Positions 7,527 to 15,493 of a stretch of DNA of 64,000 nt are shown piece by piece. Source of the stretch: Clostridia bacterium. GTDB lineage: Bacteria > Bacillota > Clostridia > Oscillospirales > CAG-272. The notes under the pieces are model-generated. The model had not been told where the DNA came from. It saw only the letters and a list, made by a program, of their open reading frames with translations, and ran no database searches. Where the stretch lies: NCBI GenBank assembly GCA_017621415.1, contig JAGATD010000049.1:1-64000 (forward strand), in the 5' to 3' direction. Each line of letters begins with the position of its first letter. Position 1 is the stretch's first letter. A program made the position numbers and the translations under genes.

Positions 7527-8816
7527 TTATGCCTTTGTTTCGTCAAGGGCCGATTCGGCTTCCTTTTTCTTAAACCTGTTGTTCATAGGAATAAGAATTA
7601 GCGCGACAATTACCGAGACAAGAAGCGATGCGCACCACACGCCCTGTGTTACTCCCCAACCGAAGTTATCGGCAATAACGGCGATAACATAACCCGAGGC
7701 GCAAACACCAAGGCTGCCTGCGGTATTGTATATACCTGTGGCTGTGGCATTTTTTCCGTATTTCGAAAATCCGGAATTGAAATACGACATAAAGAGTGTC
7801 GGAGCCGTTGAAGTGGTGGACATAAGACAAAGAATTATCATTGTTGTGATAAGGTTGTCCGAGAAAAGGAGCGCTACTGACAGACCGAGAGTAAGAATCA
7901 GAAATACTGCAATTCCCGTCATATCACTCATTTTGTCCTTTAGCAAAAATCTTACCATCATTGTTCCCGCAATGCCCGCTATAATAATAAAGATGTTTAG
8001 CAGGTTGGAAATTTGGGGAGACATACCGTATGTTTCCATTATCATTGTAGGAGAGAGACTCTTTATTCCCTGACCTATAACGCTTCTTACAAACACAGGA
8101 ATAAGGAGCAGGAACATTCCGCTGAACCAGAAGAGTTTAATAGAGCTTCCGCTATAAGATACAGAAGCTGTTGCCTTAACCTCTACGGCTTCTACCCTAT
8201 CGGGTATCATACATTTGTTAATATGTCTGTCATAGAAGTGAATTCCTACCGCAAGACCCAGAAGAAGAGCCGCCGAGACAGCAAAGTTATACTCCCAGCT
8301 GGGAAGAAACGCGGCAAGCAGATAGTTTCCGAGAAGTCCCGCGGTCGAAGAAAGCGACATATAAAATATCATTTGCTTTCTATCGCTTCGGCAAAGCTCG
8401 CTCGTCATAATCTTGAACACTGAGGGCCAAACGGCAAACTGAACAACAGCGTTTAACACCCATGTTATAAGCATTACGTAATAATTCTGATTAAAAAATA
8501 TAATCGAGTTTGCCACAGCGCCGCCGATAAGTCCGATCTTAATGAGTAAATGGGGACTGAAGCGGTCTGCCGCCATACCTCCGACTATCTGAAGCGGGGC
8601 GTAAACTATATAGAAAGCGGCGGTTATTGAGCCTGTCTGGGATTTTGTAAGTATTCCCTCGTTCACTATATCCGCAAGAGCTGCGTTAAAGCAGTTTTTT
8701 GTCATATAGACGATGGCATAAAGTACAAAAAGGAATATAAAGAAATGCCATGACACAGGCTTGTTTTCAAAGTGGAGATGTGTGTCTCGCTCAACATTAT
8801 ATTTAGATTTTACCAT
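7527..8816 (-). CDS. MFS transporter
   Basis: This 429-residue integral membrane protein has about 12 hydrophobic segments in two six-helix halves separated by a charged loop near residue 205. The N-terminal half resembles the GlpT/hexuronate branch (CFNAALADIVNEG, GGMAADRFSPHLLIKIG, which fits the MFS loop 2-3 signature). It probably imports the sugar derivative processed by the two upstream enzymes. Its ATG overlaps the stop region of the ceramidase-like gene by 7 bases, a sign of translational coupling. It is the last gene of the 11716-to-7527 operon. The substrate is not readable from sequence. Confidence 0.85.
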   Translation of the reverse strand: MVKSKYNVERDTHLHFENKPVSWHFFIFLFVLYAIVYMTKNCFNAALADIVNEGILTKSQTGSITAAFYIVYAPLQIVGGMAADRFSPHLLIKIGLIGGAVANSIIFFNQNYYVMLITWVLNAVVQFAVWPSVFKIMTSELCRSDRKQMIFYMSLSSTAGLLGNYLLAAFLPSWEYNFAVSAALLLGLAVGIHFYDRHINKCMIPDRVEAVEVKATASVSYSGSSIKLFWFSGMFLLLIPVFVRSVIGQGIKSLSPTMIMETYGMSPQISNLLNIFIIIAGIAGTMMVRFLLKDKMSDMTGIAVFLILTLGLSVALLFSDNLITTMIILCLMSTTSTAPTLFMSYFNSGFSKYGKNATATGIYNTAGSLGVCASGYVIAVIADNFGWGVTQGVWCASLLVSVIVALILIPMNNRFKKKEAESALDETKA

Positions 8817-10351
8817 TTTTTATCGTAAATTTCTTCGCCCTCAAACATATCGGCAATATCACGAAGCTGCTCTCTTACAAGCAAGTCGCCGCCCTCGTGG
8901 CCTACGTTACCCGAGGTGATGTACGCGGAGTAGTGACCCGCCTTTTCTGCCTTTTCGGTAGGAAGATAACCGCCCTGACCGCAGCAAAGCTGAACGATAA
9001 AGGTCTGCTCGGCGTAGCTTCTCGCCTTAATTCTGTTACCATAATCAAGGAAGAGCTCAAAGGGATTGGTAACAAAGGCAACAGGACCGAATCTTACAGC
9101 ATGATACTCAATGTTGTAGATTTCCTGTGTCTGCTGCATGCGGTAGCGGAGAATCGTGCCCGAATGAACGTACATTTTCGCATTATCCGCATATGTAAAC
9201 ACATCGTTATTCGCATTCTTCTGTACGTAATACTCTATTTCACGAACTGCATTGTTATACTCTTCCTTCGTTGCCTTACGGAGAGGCAGGTCAAGACTCT
9301 TTACCTTATGGCAGAACTTCATTTCATCCATAAGAGCGTCCTTATCAATATCCTCGTAAACCGAGATTATCTCGTTTGCAACCCTCTTACCTGCCTTGTT
9401 GCAGCCGGAAATATCGAACATTGAGGGGTCTGCCTTATGCTTTAAGGGGAGAGGTCTTATAACGTGGGGGTCGTCGATAGGAGTTTCGGGCTGAACCCAA
9501 CGAACAAGGTCACGGGGACACTGGTCGCCGCCGGCACCTCCAAGGCCGAGAAGATAAATATCCTTGCCCAGCTTTTCGCGGATTATAGCCTTTGCTCTGC
9601 CCCAATAGTCGGCAGAAATAAAGCTTCTCTGCTCAAGAATCTGGGAGGGACAAGCGATATTCGCAACAACGCCCGTTAGATTTTTATCTGTATCGAATAT
9701 GTAAAGAAGCTCGATTCCCGAGTCGTTTCCGCCCTCAAGTGCAACAAAGTTTGCGGAGTTTGTGTCGCCCCACATCTCGGAGGTTCCGTCATCGTAATGA
9801 ACTCTTCTGCACATACCGACGGCGGCTCTGCCGAACTCGTTTGAGAACATTGCACCTTTACGGTTTTTCCAAGCCTTTACCGCCGCCTTTGCTATTCTGT
9901 CGCTGACAAAAAGAGAGGCTTCCTTGGGGTCGATAACAGAATCATCGGCGGTAACAAGTGCCTTGTACTCCTTTTCGGGAGGCATAAACTCGGCAAGAAT
10001 ATCTCTTGTTGTAGTGATAGGATTTCTTCCATCTGTTTCAAACTCGTCAGGAGGCGCAAGTGTATGTGACGTATGGGTGTGGGTTGCTGCTATCATCAGC
10101 TTCATCGGGTCAAAACCAGGGCACTCTTCGCCAACCTTACGGCGTACAAGAGCCGTAACATAGTCTGGAATGCTGGTCATATCGGCAGAGATCATTATCA
10201 TCTGATCGCCCTGAGCCTCGACCGCCATAGCGGTTGCGGTTATTTCCGACTCAACATACTGTGAAATTCTCTCGTAAAACTGTCCCGCAAGACGAACCTT
10301 TTTTGTGGGAACGAGGCTCTCCTCGCCCCAGCCTATAAGTAGTTTTGACAT
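8810..10351 (-). CDS. Neutral/alkaline ceramidase-fold hydrolase
   Basis: This 513-residue protein resembles the N-terminal domain of neutral/alkaline ceramidases, zinc-dependent amidases. Visible landmarks are the start LLIGWGEESLVP, the zinc-ligand-like AATHTHTSH at about residue 88, a glycine-rich LGLGGAGGDQCPRD near 270, and GYLPTEKAEKAGHYSAY near the C-terminus, which matches the GY.PT..A...G.Y motif of the family. There is no signal peptide or C-terminal immunoglobulin-like domain, so it is probably cytoplasmic. Its neighbours (isomerase, MFS carrier, LacI) suggest a carbohydrate-derived amide or ester rather than ceramide. The function remains a guess. Confidence 0.7.
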   Translation of the reverse strand: MSKLLIGWGEESLVPTKKVRLAGQFYERISQYVESEITATAMAVEAQGDQMIMISADMTSIPDYVTALVRRKVGEECPGFDPMKLMIAATHTHTSHTLAPPDEFETDGRNPITTTRDILAEFMPPEKEYKALVTADDSVIDPKEASLFVSDRIAKAAVKAWKNRKGAMFSNEFGRAAVGMCRRVHYDDGTSEMWGDTNSANFVALEGGNDSGIELLYIFDTDKNLTGVVANIACPSQILEQRSFISADYWGRAKAIIREKLGKDIYLLGLGGAGGDQCPRDLVRWVQPETPIDDPHVIRPLPLKHKADPSMFDISGCNKAGKRVANEIISVYEDIDKDALMDEMKFCHKVKSLDLPLRKATKEEYNNAVREIEYYVQKNANNDVFTYADNAKMYVHSGTILRYRMQQTQEIYNIEYHAVRFGPVAFVTNPFELFLDYGNRIKARSYAEQTFIVQLCCGQGGYLPTEKAEKAGHYSAYITSGNVGHEGGDLLVREQLRDIADMFEGEEIYDKKW

Positions 10352-10366
10352 TTTATTTTCTCCTTA

Positions 10367-11716
10367 TTAAATTACTTCAATACCAAGCATATCGCAAAGG
10401 TTTGTTATAACCTCGCTATTATCGCCGTATGAGATGATATAATGCTGACACATAACCTTATCGGTGAAGTCCTCGACATCCTCAAGAAGAATCTCAAGTC
10501 CGGGGAGCTGAGGCGCAGGCTGAGTCCAGCCTGCCTCCTCCCACTTACGGGGTGCGACAGCGTCTCCTACAACCATATGCATATAATACTCACCGTCAAT
10601 AGATGTAAGACGGCACATTGTAACCTTTCCGGGCTTTACCTTACTTACATTAAGGATACCCTCGGATAGCTCACCGAATACCGCAGGCATAACGGTTACC
10701 CTGCCGTCAACAACCTCGGCCGGAACATAGTCGGGAACACCCGCAAGCACTCTGTCCTCGAAGAACTCATAAAACTCGAGATAGAATGCGCACTGTCCTG
10801 TAAGATATTTAACCATAAGCTGAGTTATAGAGCCAAGAGAGTCATTCTCGGGAACTGTGCAAAGTCCCGCCTCGTCAGAGAGGAGCATAAATATAGGTGC
10901 TGGTGGGAAGCCCAGCAGCTTCTTCATTCCGTCAACGTCTTTAAGAGAAACAGCATCATATCCTCTCTCATCGCAGATAGCCTTGGTAGCGAGGTAGTAC
11001 TTTGCTGCCTTTTTCATCGACTCGGGATTTGCGGGCTTCAAGAAATTCCATTTTGACATACAGTTATCGATCACCGCCTGAATTTCTTCAGCGGTAACCT
11101 TAGCTGCTCTCTGCTCTATCTCAAGCATCTCAAAGGTTTCGATCTCGGGACCTATCTCGCGCTTAAGAGATGCGCCGTCATAAAGTGTACCGTAAAGGTT
11201 CATATCACGGTATCCCGCCATACCTGCCTTTGCGTGACGGAGCTTTTCGCGTACAGCTGCCGCAAGCGCCCAGTTGTAAACTCTCTTTGTTCTTGAAGGG
11301 AGTCCTATTATATCGTATATGTATTTAAAGTTGTAGCCGAGGTCGAAGAAGGTCTTGCGGAGTGCGCTTGTGCCTGCCTGGTCAGCGGTGGTAACAAGTC
11401 TGTCACCCTCGGTCCAGCCGCAAAGTCCCCAAAGAACCATGGGCTTCTCACGGAAGTATTCGGCAACCTTAACCACCGCATGGGTAGGAATCCAGCCCGC
11501 TATACAGATAACAAGAACGTCAAAATCCAAGCCACGAAGAGATTCTACCGCCCATTTTATATCCTTTTCCTCATAATCATCTGTTACGGGATAGATGCTT
11601 TTTACAAGCTCCATTCCCTCTTTCATGAGCCCTGACTCGGCTGCCTTACATTTATCAACAATAATTTCTCTCGGAGTATTAACCTCTCCAAAGCCTACAA
11701 AAGCTGCTTTTACCAT
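10367..11716 (-). CDS. L-fucose/L-arabinose isomerase-fold protein
   Basis: This 449-residue protein matches the sugar-isomerase family that includes FucI-like proteins. It has a Rossmann-like N-terminal region (FDVLVICIAGWIPTHAVV at about 84-101) and a C-terminal FucI/AraA barrel (PAEVVDGRVTVMPAVFG, then VTMCRLTSIDGEYYMHMVVG). Family members interconvert aldoses and ketoses with Mn2+, but the exact sugar is not assignable. It is the first gene of the operon, transcribed from TTGATT-17-TATAAT, divergent from the LacI gene that probably controls it. The ceramidase-fold gene starts 15 bases after its stop. Confidence 0.75.
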   Translation of the reverse strand: MVKAAFVGFGEVNTPREIIVDKCKAAESGLMKEGMELVKSIYPVTDDYEEKDIKWAVESLRGLDFDVLVICIAGWIPTHAVVKVAEYFREKPMVLWGLCGWTEGDRLVTTADQAGTSALRKTFFDLGYNFKYIYDIIGLPSRTKRVYNWALAAAVREKLRHAKAGMAGYRDMNLYGTLYDGASLKREIGPEIETFEMLEIEQRAAKVTAEEIQAVIDNCMSKWNFLKPANPESMKKAAKYYLATKAICDERGYDAVSLKDVDGMKKLLGFPPAPIFMLLSDEAGLCTVPENDSLGSITQLMVKYLTGQCAFYLEFYEFFEDRVLAGVPDYVPAEVVDGRVTVMPAVFGELSEGILNVSKVKPGKVTMCRLTSIDGEYYMHMVVGDAVAPRKWEEAGWTQPAPQLPGLEILLEDVEDFTDKVMCQHYIISYGDNSEVITNLCDMLGIEVI

Positions 11717-11757
11717 ACTTTAATAATCCTTTCGGTTTGTATTTTCTTTCATTCTCA

Positions 11758-11786
11758 ATTATACAGATGTGGGACTCTAAAATCAA
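11758..11786 (-). promoter_or_regulatory. Promoter of the isomerase-hydrolase-MFS operon
   Basis: Minus strand -35 TTGATT (11781-11786), 17-base spacer, consensus -10 TATAAT (11758-11763), ending about 40 bases from the isomerase ATG. Confidence 0.7.
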
Positions 11787-11795
11787 TAGTTTGAC

Positions 11796-11815
11796 TTTCG
11801 AAAAATTTTTCGAAA
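11796..11815. promoter_or_regulatory. Candidate LacI-family operator (20-bp perfect palindrome)
   Basis: TTTCGAAAAATTTTTCGAAA is a perfect 20-base palindrome lying between the two divergent promoters, 10 bases upstream of the leftward -35 and 19 bases upstream of the rightward -35. Its size and symmetry suit a dimeric LacI-type repressor, the product of the adjacent gene, but no binding evidence is available. Confidence 0.5.
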
Positions 11816-11834
11816 TTTATTCTGCTTTTTTCTA

Positions 11835-11863
11835 TTGCGAATTTTTGCTGTTTAGTGTATAAT
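11835..11863 (+). promoter_or_regulatory. Promoter of the LacI-family gene
   Basis: The -35 is TTGCGA (11835-11840) and the -10 TATAAT (11858-11863), with a 17-base spacer, 31 bases before the ATG. Confidence 0.7.
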
Positions 11864-11894
11864 AGCCTTACCAAATATTTCGGGGGGGCAAAAA

Positions 11895-12860
11895 ATGACA
11901 CTGACCGAGCTTGCAAGACTTGCTCACGTTTCAACCTCAACCGCATCAAAGGCATTTGCCTTAAGCCCTGAGGTAAACGAGCAGACAAGAGATATGATTT
12001 TTGATGTGGCAAAGACACACGGCTGCTTTAAAAAATTCTACCGTTCCGAATACCCAGGACTTGTTTTTGCGGTTATTTGTCCCGAGTTTGACAGCACATA
12101 TTACTCTGCCTTTATTTCCGAAATGCAAAAGTATCTTGCAAGATACAACTCCGAAACCACCGTTGCATCAACAGGCTTTTCAAGAGAGACCGAGCGCCGT
12201 CTTCTTGAATATTATCAGCGCTACCACACGGTCGACGGAATTGTTCTTATAAACGGAATCACCGATATAGTACAGAGAAACGAAATTCCGATAGCAACCG
12301 TTAACTGCTTTACAAAAAGCCGCGGTGTTATAAATGTAAAAAAAGACCTTTTAACACCCATTAAGGAAACCGTAAGGGAGTGGGCAGAGGCAGGAATTAC
12401 CGAAATAGGATTTATCGGAGACCCATGTACAAACGGTAGACGAAGAATGATGGGAGAGGCTGTCACTGAAATTTTAGGCGAGGTTAATACCGACTATTTT
12501 GTACGCTCGACAGAAAGGTTTGAGCGCGGAGGATATCTTGGAGCGCTTGAGCTTATGGACAGAGAAAAAATGCCAAGAGCCATAATCTGCGCCTATGACA
12601 GGCTTGCAACAGGGGCTATGCGAGCCTTTGCGGACAGAGGATTAAAAGTGCCTGAGGACATTGCCGTTGTCGGAATTGATGACGCACCTGCTTCCGGCTA
12701 CTCTACCCCCTCCCTTTCCTCTATAAGCCACGAGATAGAAAGCACCTGCAGGGCTGTTGCCGACGCCTTATTTAAAAAAATCAAAGGTGAGGATTTTGAA
12801 TCTGACATAAATATAGTCTGCAAGCTTAACAGAAGAGAGTCGTCTGTCATAAAAAAGTAA
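11895..12860 (+). CDS. LacI-family transcriptional regulator
   Basis: This 321-residue repressor has the LacI helix-turn-helix at residues 2-22 (LTELARLAHVSTSTASKAF, the typical A..A.VS.sT.S.. pattern). A hinge region follows, then a periplasmic-binding-protein-like effector domain from about 58 to 320, ending in the usual VAVVGIDDAPASGYSTPSLS core. It is divergently transcribed from the isomerase-hydrolase-MFS operon and most likely represses it until a sugar or sugar derivative binds. A G-rich ribosome site (GGGGGG) lies 6 bases before the ATG. The effector is unknown. Confidence 0.9.
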   Translation: MTLTELARLAHVSTSTASKAFALSPEVNEQTRDMIFDVAKTHGCFKKFYRSEYPGLVFAVICPEFDSTYYSAFISEMQKYLARYNSETTVASTGFSRETERRLLEYYQRYHTVDGIVLINGITDIVQRNEIPIATVNCFTKSRGVINVKKDLLTPIKETVREWAEAGITEIGFIGDPCTNGRRRMMGEAVTEILGEVNTDYFVRSTERFERGGYLGALELMDREKMPRAIICAYDRLATGAMRAFADRGLKVPEDIAVVGIDDAPASGYSTPSLSSISHEIESTCRAVADALFKKIKGEDFESDINIVCKLNRRESSVIKK

Positions 12861-12893
12861 ACTGAATTTGATTTTCCAAGAAAAAAACTTCTC

Positions 12894-12922
12894 TTGACAA
12901 ACAGGCAATATGATAGTATAAT
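12894..12922 (+). promoter_or_regulatory. Consensus promoter of mscL
   Basis: TTGACA (12894-12899), 17 bases, TATAAT (12917-12922). This perfect sigma-A consensus predicts strong constitutive transcription of mscL. Confidence 0.85.
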
Positions 12923-12972
12923 AGTTTCGGCAAAATAATTTATATTTCGACCCGAAACAAAAAGGAGACGTT

Positions 12973-13575
12973 ATGAAAAAATTCTTTGGCGAATTCAAAA
13001 AATTTATAACCCGCGGCAATGTTATAGATATGGCTGTCGGTGTTATCGTCGGTAGCTCGTTTACCGCTGTTGTAAACGGTCTTTGCAACTACATTTTAAA
13101 GCCGCTGACAAACTGGCTTTTAGCTCTTGTTCTTTCCAAGGACACGCTCTCTGAGCTTTACACCGTGCTTCACCCCGCATATAAGCTTGACGACGGTGGT
13201 GTTGAAATTCTTGACCTTGCAAACTCTATTTACATAGACTGGGGTGCATTTATTAACGCAATTATCAATTTCCTGCTTATCGCCTTTGTTCTCTTTACTA
13301 TCGTTAAGATAATTAACAAGGTGCGCGAAAGCCAGGAGGCTATATCCGACAAGTTCGATGAGGGCAAGCCCACAAAGGAAGAGCGCAAGGAAATGAAAAA
13401 GCGCGGTATTAAGTTCTCTAACAAGGCTGCAGTTGCTGAGTTCTATGCCGAGAAGGCAAAGAAGATTGCTGACGAAAAGGCTGCAGCAGAGGAAAAAGCA
13501 AGACTTGACCGCCTTGCTAATCCCACAACAGAGGATCTTCTCAAGGAGATTCGCGACCTTCTTAAAAAAGACTGA
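12973..13575 (+). CDS. mscL: Large-conductance mechanosensitive channel MscL
   Basis: MscL opens a wide pore in the inner membrane when turgor rises and protects against osmotic downshock. The N-terminal amphipathic helix (MKKFFGEFKKFITRGNVIDM) and TM1 with VGVIVGSSFTAVVNGL at about 22-38 are typical; TM2 (INAIINFLLIAFVLFTIVKI) lies near residues 93-112. At 200 residues it is longer than the usual 130-150. After residue 130 it adds a Lys/Glu-rich, probably coiled-coil tail that still ends in the usual LLKEIRDLLKKD helix. The start ATG has AAGGAG 6 bases upstream. It stands alone with a consensus promoter and a following hairpin. Confidence 0.95.
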   Translation: MKKFFGEFKKFITRGNVIDMAVGVIVGSSFTAVVNGLCNYILKPLTNWLLALVLSKDTLSELYTVLHPAYKLDDGGVEILDLANSIYIDWGAFINAIINFLLIAFVLFTIVKIINKVRESQEAISDKFDEGKPTKEERKEMKKRGIKFSNKAAVAEFYAEKAKKIADEKAAAEEKARLDRLANPTTEDLLKEIRDLLKKD

Positions 13576-13583
13576 TTTTTCTA

Positions 13584-13624
13584 AAATGCGGAGCGCAGTA
13601 TTAACTTTTTTGTGCTCCGCATTT
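13584..13624 (+). terminator. Hairpin after mscL
   Basis: AAATGCGGAGC (13584-13594) pairs with GCTCCGCATTT (13614-13624), eight bases after the stop. The T-run lies in the loop and a short T-rich tail follows, so the terminator call is moderate. Confidence 0.55.
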
Positions 13625-13687
13625 ACATTTTGTACAATATGATAATAAAATTCGACATTTTTTCTTAACATTTATCGAAAATGTCTA

Positions 13688-13716
13688 TTGCTTTTTTTGA
13701 CACTTAGTGCTATAAT
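13688..13716 (+). promoter_or_regulatory. Promoter of the glycine riboswitch leader
   Basis: TTGCTT (13688-13693), 17 bases, TATAAT (13711-13716). Transcription would start about 45 bases upstream of the aptamer. Confidence 0.65.
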
Positions 13717-13766
13717 GTTTACATAGTTTCCGGTGAGGCGTGCGGAATTGTAAGAAACCGTTCGCT

Positions 13767-13856
13767 GAGGAGCTCTGGAGAATCCCTTAAGTGGGTGCCG
13801 AAGGTGCAAGGCAGAAACACATCTGCCGAATCTCTCAGGCAAAAGGACAGAGGCGC
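13767..13856 (+). ncRNA. Glycine riboswitch aptamer (single)
   Basis: The conserved glycine-aptamer blocks are all present in order: GCTCTGGAGA (from 13772), GGGTGCCGAAGGTGCAAG (13793-13810), then ATCTCTCAGGCAAAAGGAC followed by AGAGG (13830-13854). The closing P1 stem pairs CTCTG with CAGAG. Only one full aptamer is seen, where many glycine riboswitches have two in tandem. A terminator hairpin lies 47 bases downstream and the gene after it is an alanine/glycine symporter, so the switch probably tunes amino-acid export or uptake to glycine level. Confidence 0.92.
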
Positions 13857-13902
13857 AGATATCCATTTTGTTTTTTCTGTGCGTCATACTTTTTCACAGG
13901 GC

Positions 13903-13927
13903 CACCGATTCTGTCGGTGACTTTTTT
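13903..13927 (+). terminator. Riboswitch-controlled terminator
   Basis: CACCGA (13903-13908) pairs with TCGGTG (13914-13919) around TTCTG, followed by ACTTTTTT. It sits between the glycine aptamer and the symporter gene and is the likely expression platform. An upstream GCGCAGA/TCTGTGC pairing (13853-13859 with 13876-13882) could take part in the switch. Confidence 0.7.
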
Positions 13928-13959
13928 GTTTAAAAAATTTTTGAAAGGAACAAAAAACA

Positions 13960-15441
13960 ATGGAAGAAATTCTTCTTAAGATCGCTCAAACGATCAACAC
14001 CTACCTCTCCGACTACATACTTATTTTCCTTCTTGTCGGTGTAGGTCTCTACTACTCTATCAGAACAAAGTTCGTTCAGGTTCGCTGCTTTGGCGAGGGA
14101 ATGAAAAACGTGTTCGGAAATCTGAAATTAAAGGGCGGAAAGCAAAAGGGAGGTATATCCTCGTTCCAGGCTTTGGCAACAGCTATCGCCGCTCAGGTTG
14201 GTACCGGTAACATTGTCGGCGCATCCGGCGCTATTCTTGTAGGCGGTCCCGGCGCTATCTTCTGGATGTGGATTATCGCATTCCTCGGTATGGCTACAAT
14301 TTATGCCGAGGCAACCCTAGCGCAGAAAACCAAGGTTACAAACGATGACGGAACCGTAGAGGGCGGTCCTATCTACTACATTAAGCACGCATTTAAGGGC
14401 GGATTTGGCAAATTCCTTGCCGTATTCTTCTCGATTGCGGCAGTCATTGCTCTCGGATTTGTAGGAGCTATGGTTCAGTCCAACTCTATCGCCGAAAACT
14501 TTGCTTCTGTATTCAATCAGGTAGGCATTGACGGAAGCATTGCAAAAATCGTTGTAGGCGTTATTATCGCCGCTATTGCCGGATTTGTTCTTATCGGCGG
14601 TGTTCAGAGACTTGCGTCTGTTACAGAAAAGATAGTTCCCGTTATGGCTTGTCTCTACCTTATCGGAGGACTTATAGTTCTTGGTGTTAATATTACAAAT
14701 GTTCCCGATGCGTTCGCTATGATATTCAAGTATGCGTTTGCTCCTCAGGCTATCATCGGCGGCGGTATTGGCGCTGCTCTTAAGGCTGCAATCAGCCAGG
14801 GCGCAAAGCGCGGTCTCTTCTCTAACGAGGCAGGTATGGGTTCAACTCCTCATGCTCATGCTCTCGCTAATGTAAAGGATCCTCACACTCAGGGTACATC
14901 CGCTATGATAGGCGTGTTTATCGACACCTTTGTTGTTCTTACAATGACAGCTCTTATCGTTATTTCCACTCTCTACTGTGACGGCACCATCAACCCTGCT
15001 CTTCCCGGTACTGAGGGCTCGTTTGTTGTCGGTAATGTTTCTAAGGCTAATATGGTTCAGCTTGCATTCCAGAAAACCTTTGCTGTTATTTTCGGCGCTG
15101 AGGCAGGAAACCTTATCGGTTCTATATTTGTAGCGCTGTGCCTCTTCTTCTTTGCTTTCTCTACAATTCTTTCTTGGAACTACTTCGGCAAGGTAAACTT
15201 TACTCACCTCTTCGGTAAAAAGTCTGCTCTCGTTTACTCTGTAATCGCTATTGTTTTCGTATTCCTTGGCTCTGTATTCCAGAACGACCTTGTTTGGGAG
15301 CTTACCGACATGTTTAACAACCTTATGGTTATCCCCAACGTTATCGCCCTGTTCGCTCTCGGAGGACTTGTTGTTTCCGTGACCAAGTTTAAAAAGAGCA
15401 ATGAGCTTCCCGAAATCAAGGAAGAATCCACCGATAAGTAA
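13960..15441 (+). CDS. Alanine/glycine:cation symporter (AGCS family)
   Basis: This 493-residue inner-membrane carrier co-transports alanine or glycine with Na+ or H+. It shows about ten to eleven hydrophobic segments and the AGCS signatures VGTGNIVGASGAILVGGPGA near residues 85-104, FWMWIIAFLGMATIYAEATL, and GAKRGLFSNEAGMGSTPHAH near 285-304. The start ATG follows GAAAGGA. It lies behind a glycine riboswitch and its terminator, which supports glycine as a substrate. A long bidirectional terminator follows. The direction of transport cannot be told from sequence. Confidence 0.93.
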   Translation: MEEILLKIAQTINTYLSDYILIFLLVGVGLYYSIRTKFVQVRCFGEGMKNVFGNLKLKGGKQKGGISSFQALATAIAAQVGTGNIVGASGAILVGGPGAIFWMWIIAFLGMATIYAEATLAQKTKVTNDDGTVEGGPIYYIKHAFKGGFGKFLAVFFSIAAVIALGFVGAMVQSNSIAENFASVFNQVGIDGSIAKIVVGVIIAAIAGFVLIGGVQRLASVTEKIVPVMACLYLIGGLIVLGVNITNVPDAFAMIFKYAFAPQAIIGGGIGAALKAAISQGAKRGLFSNEAGMGSTPHAHALANVKDPHTQGTSAMIGVFIDTFVVLTMTALIVISTLYCDGTINPALPGTEGSFVVGNVSKANMVQLAFQKTFAVIFGAEAGNLIGSIFVALCLFFFAFSTILSWNYFGKVNFTHLFGKKSALVYSVIAIVFVFLGSVFQNDLVWELTDMFNNLMVIPNVIALFALGGLVVSVTKFKKSNELPEIKEESTDK

Positions 15442-15454
15442 TTAATGTTTATAG

Positions 15455-15486
15455 AAAAATCGGATGCTTTTTCGCATCCGATTTTT
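15455..15486. terminator. Bidirectional terminator after the symporter gene
   Basis: AAAAATCGGATGC (15455-15467) pairs with GCATCCGATTTTT (15474-15486) around a short loop. The A- and T-rich ends serve both the symporter gene and the convergent DUF4097 gene. Confidence 0.9.
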
Positions 15487-15493
15487 CCTTTTA

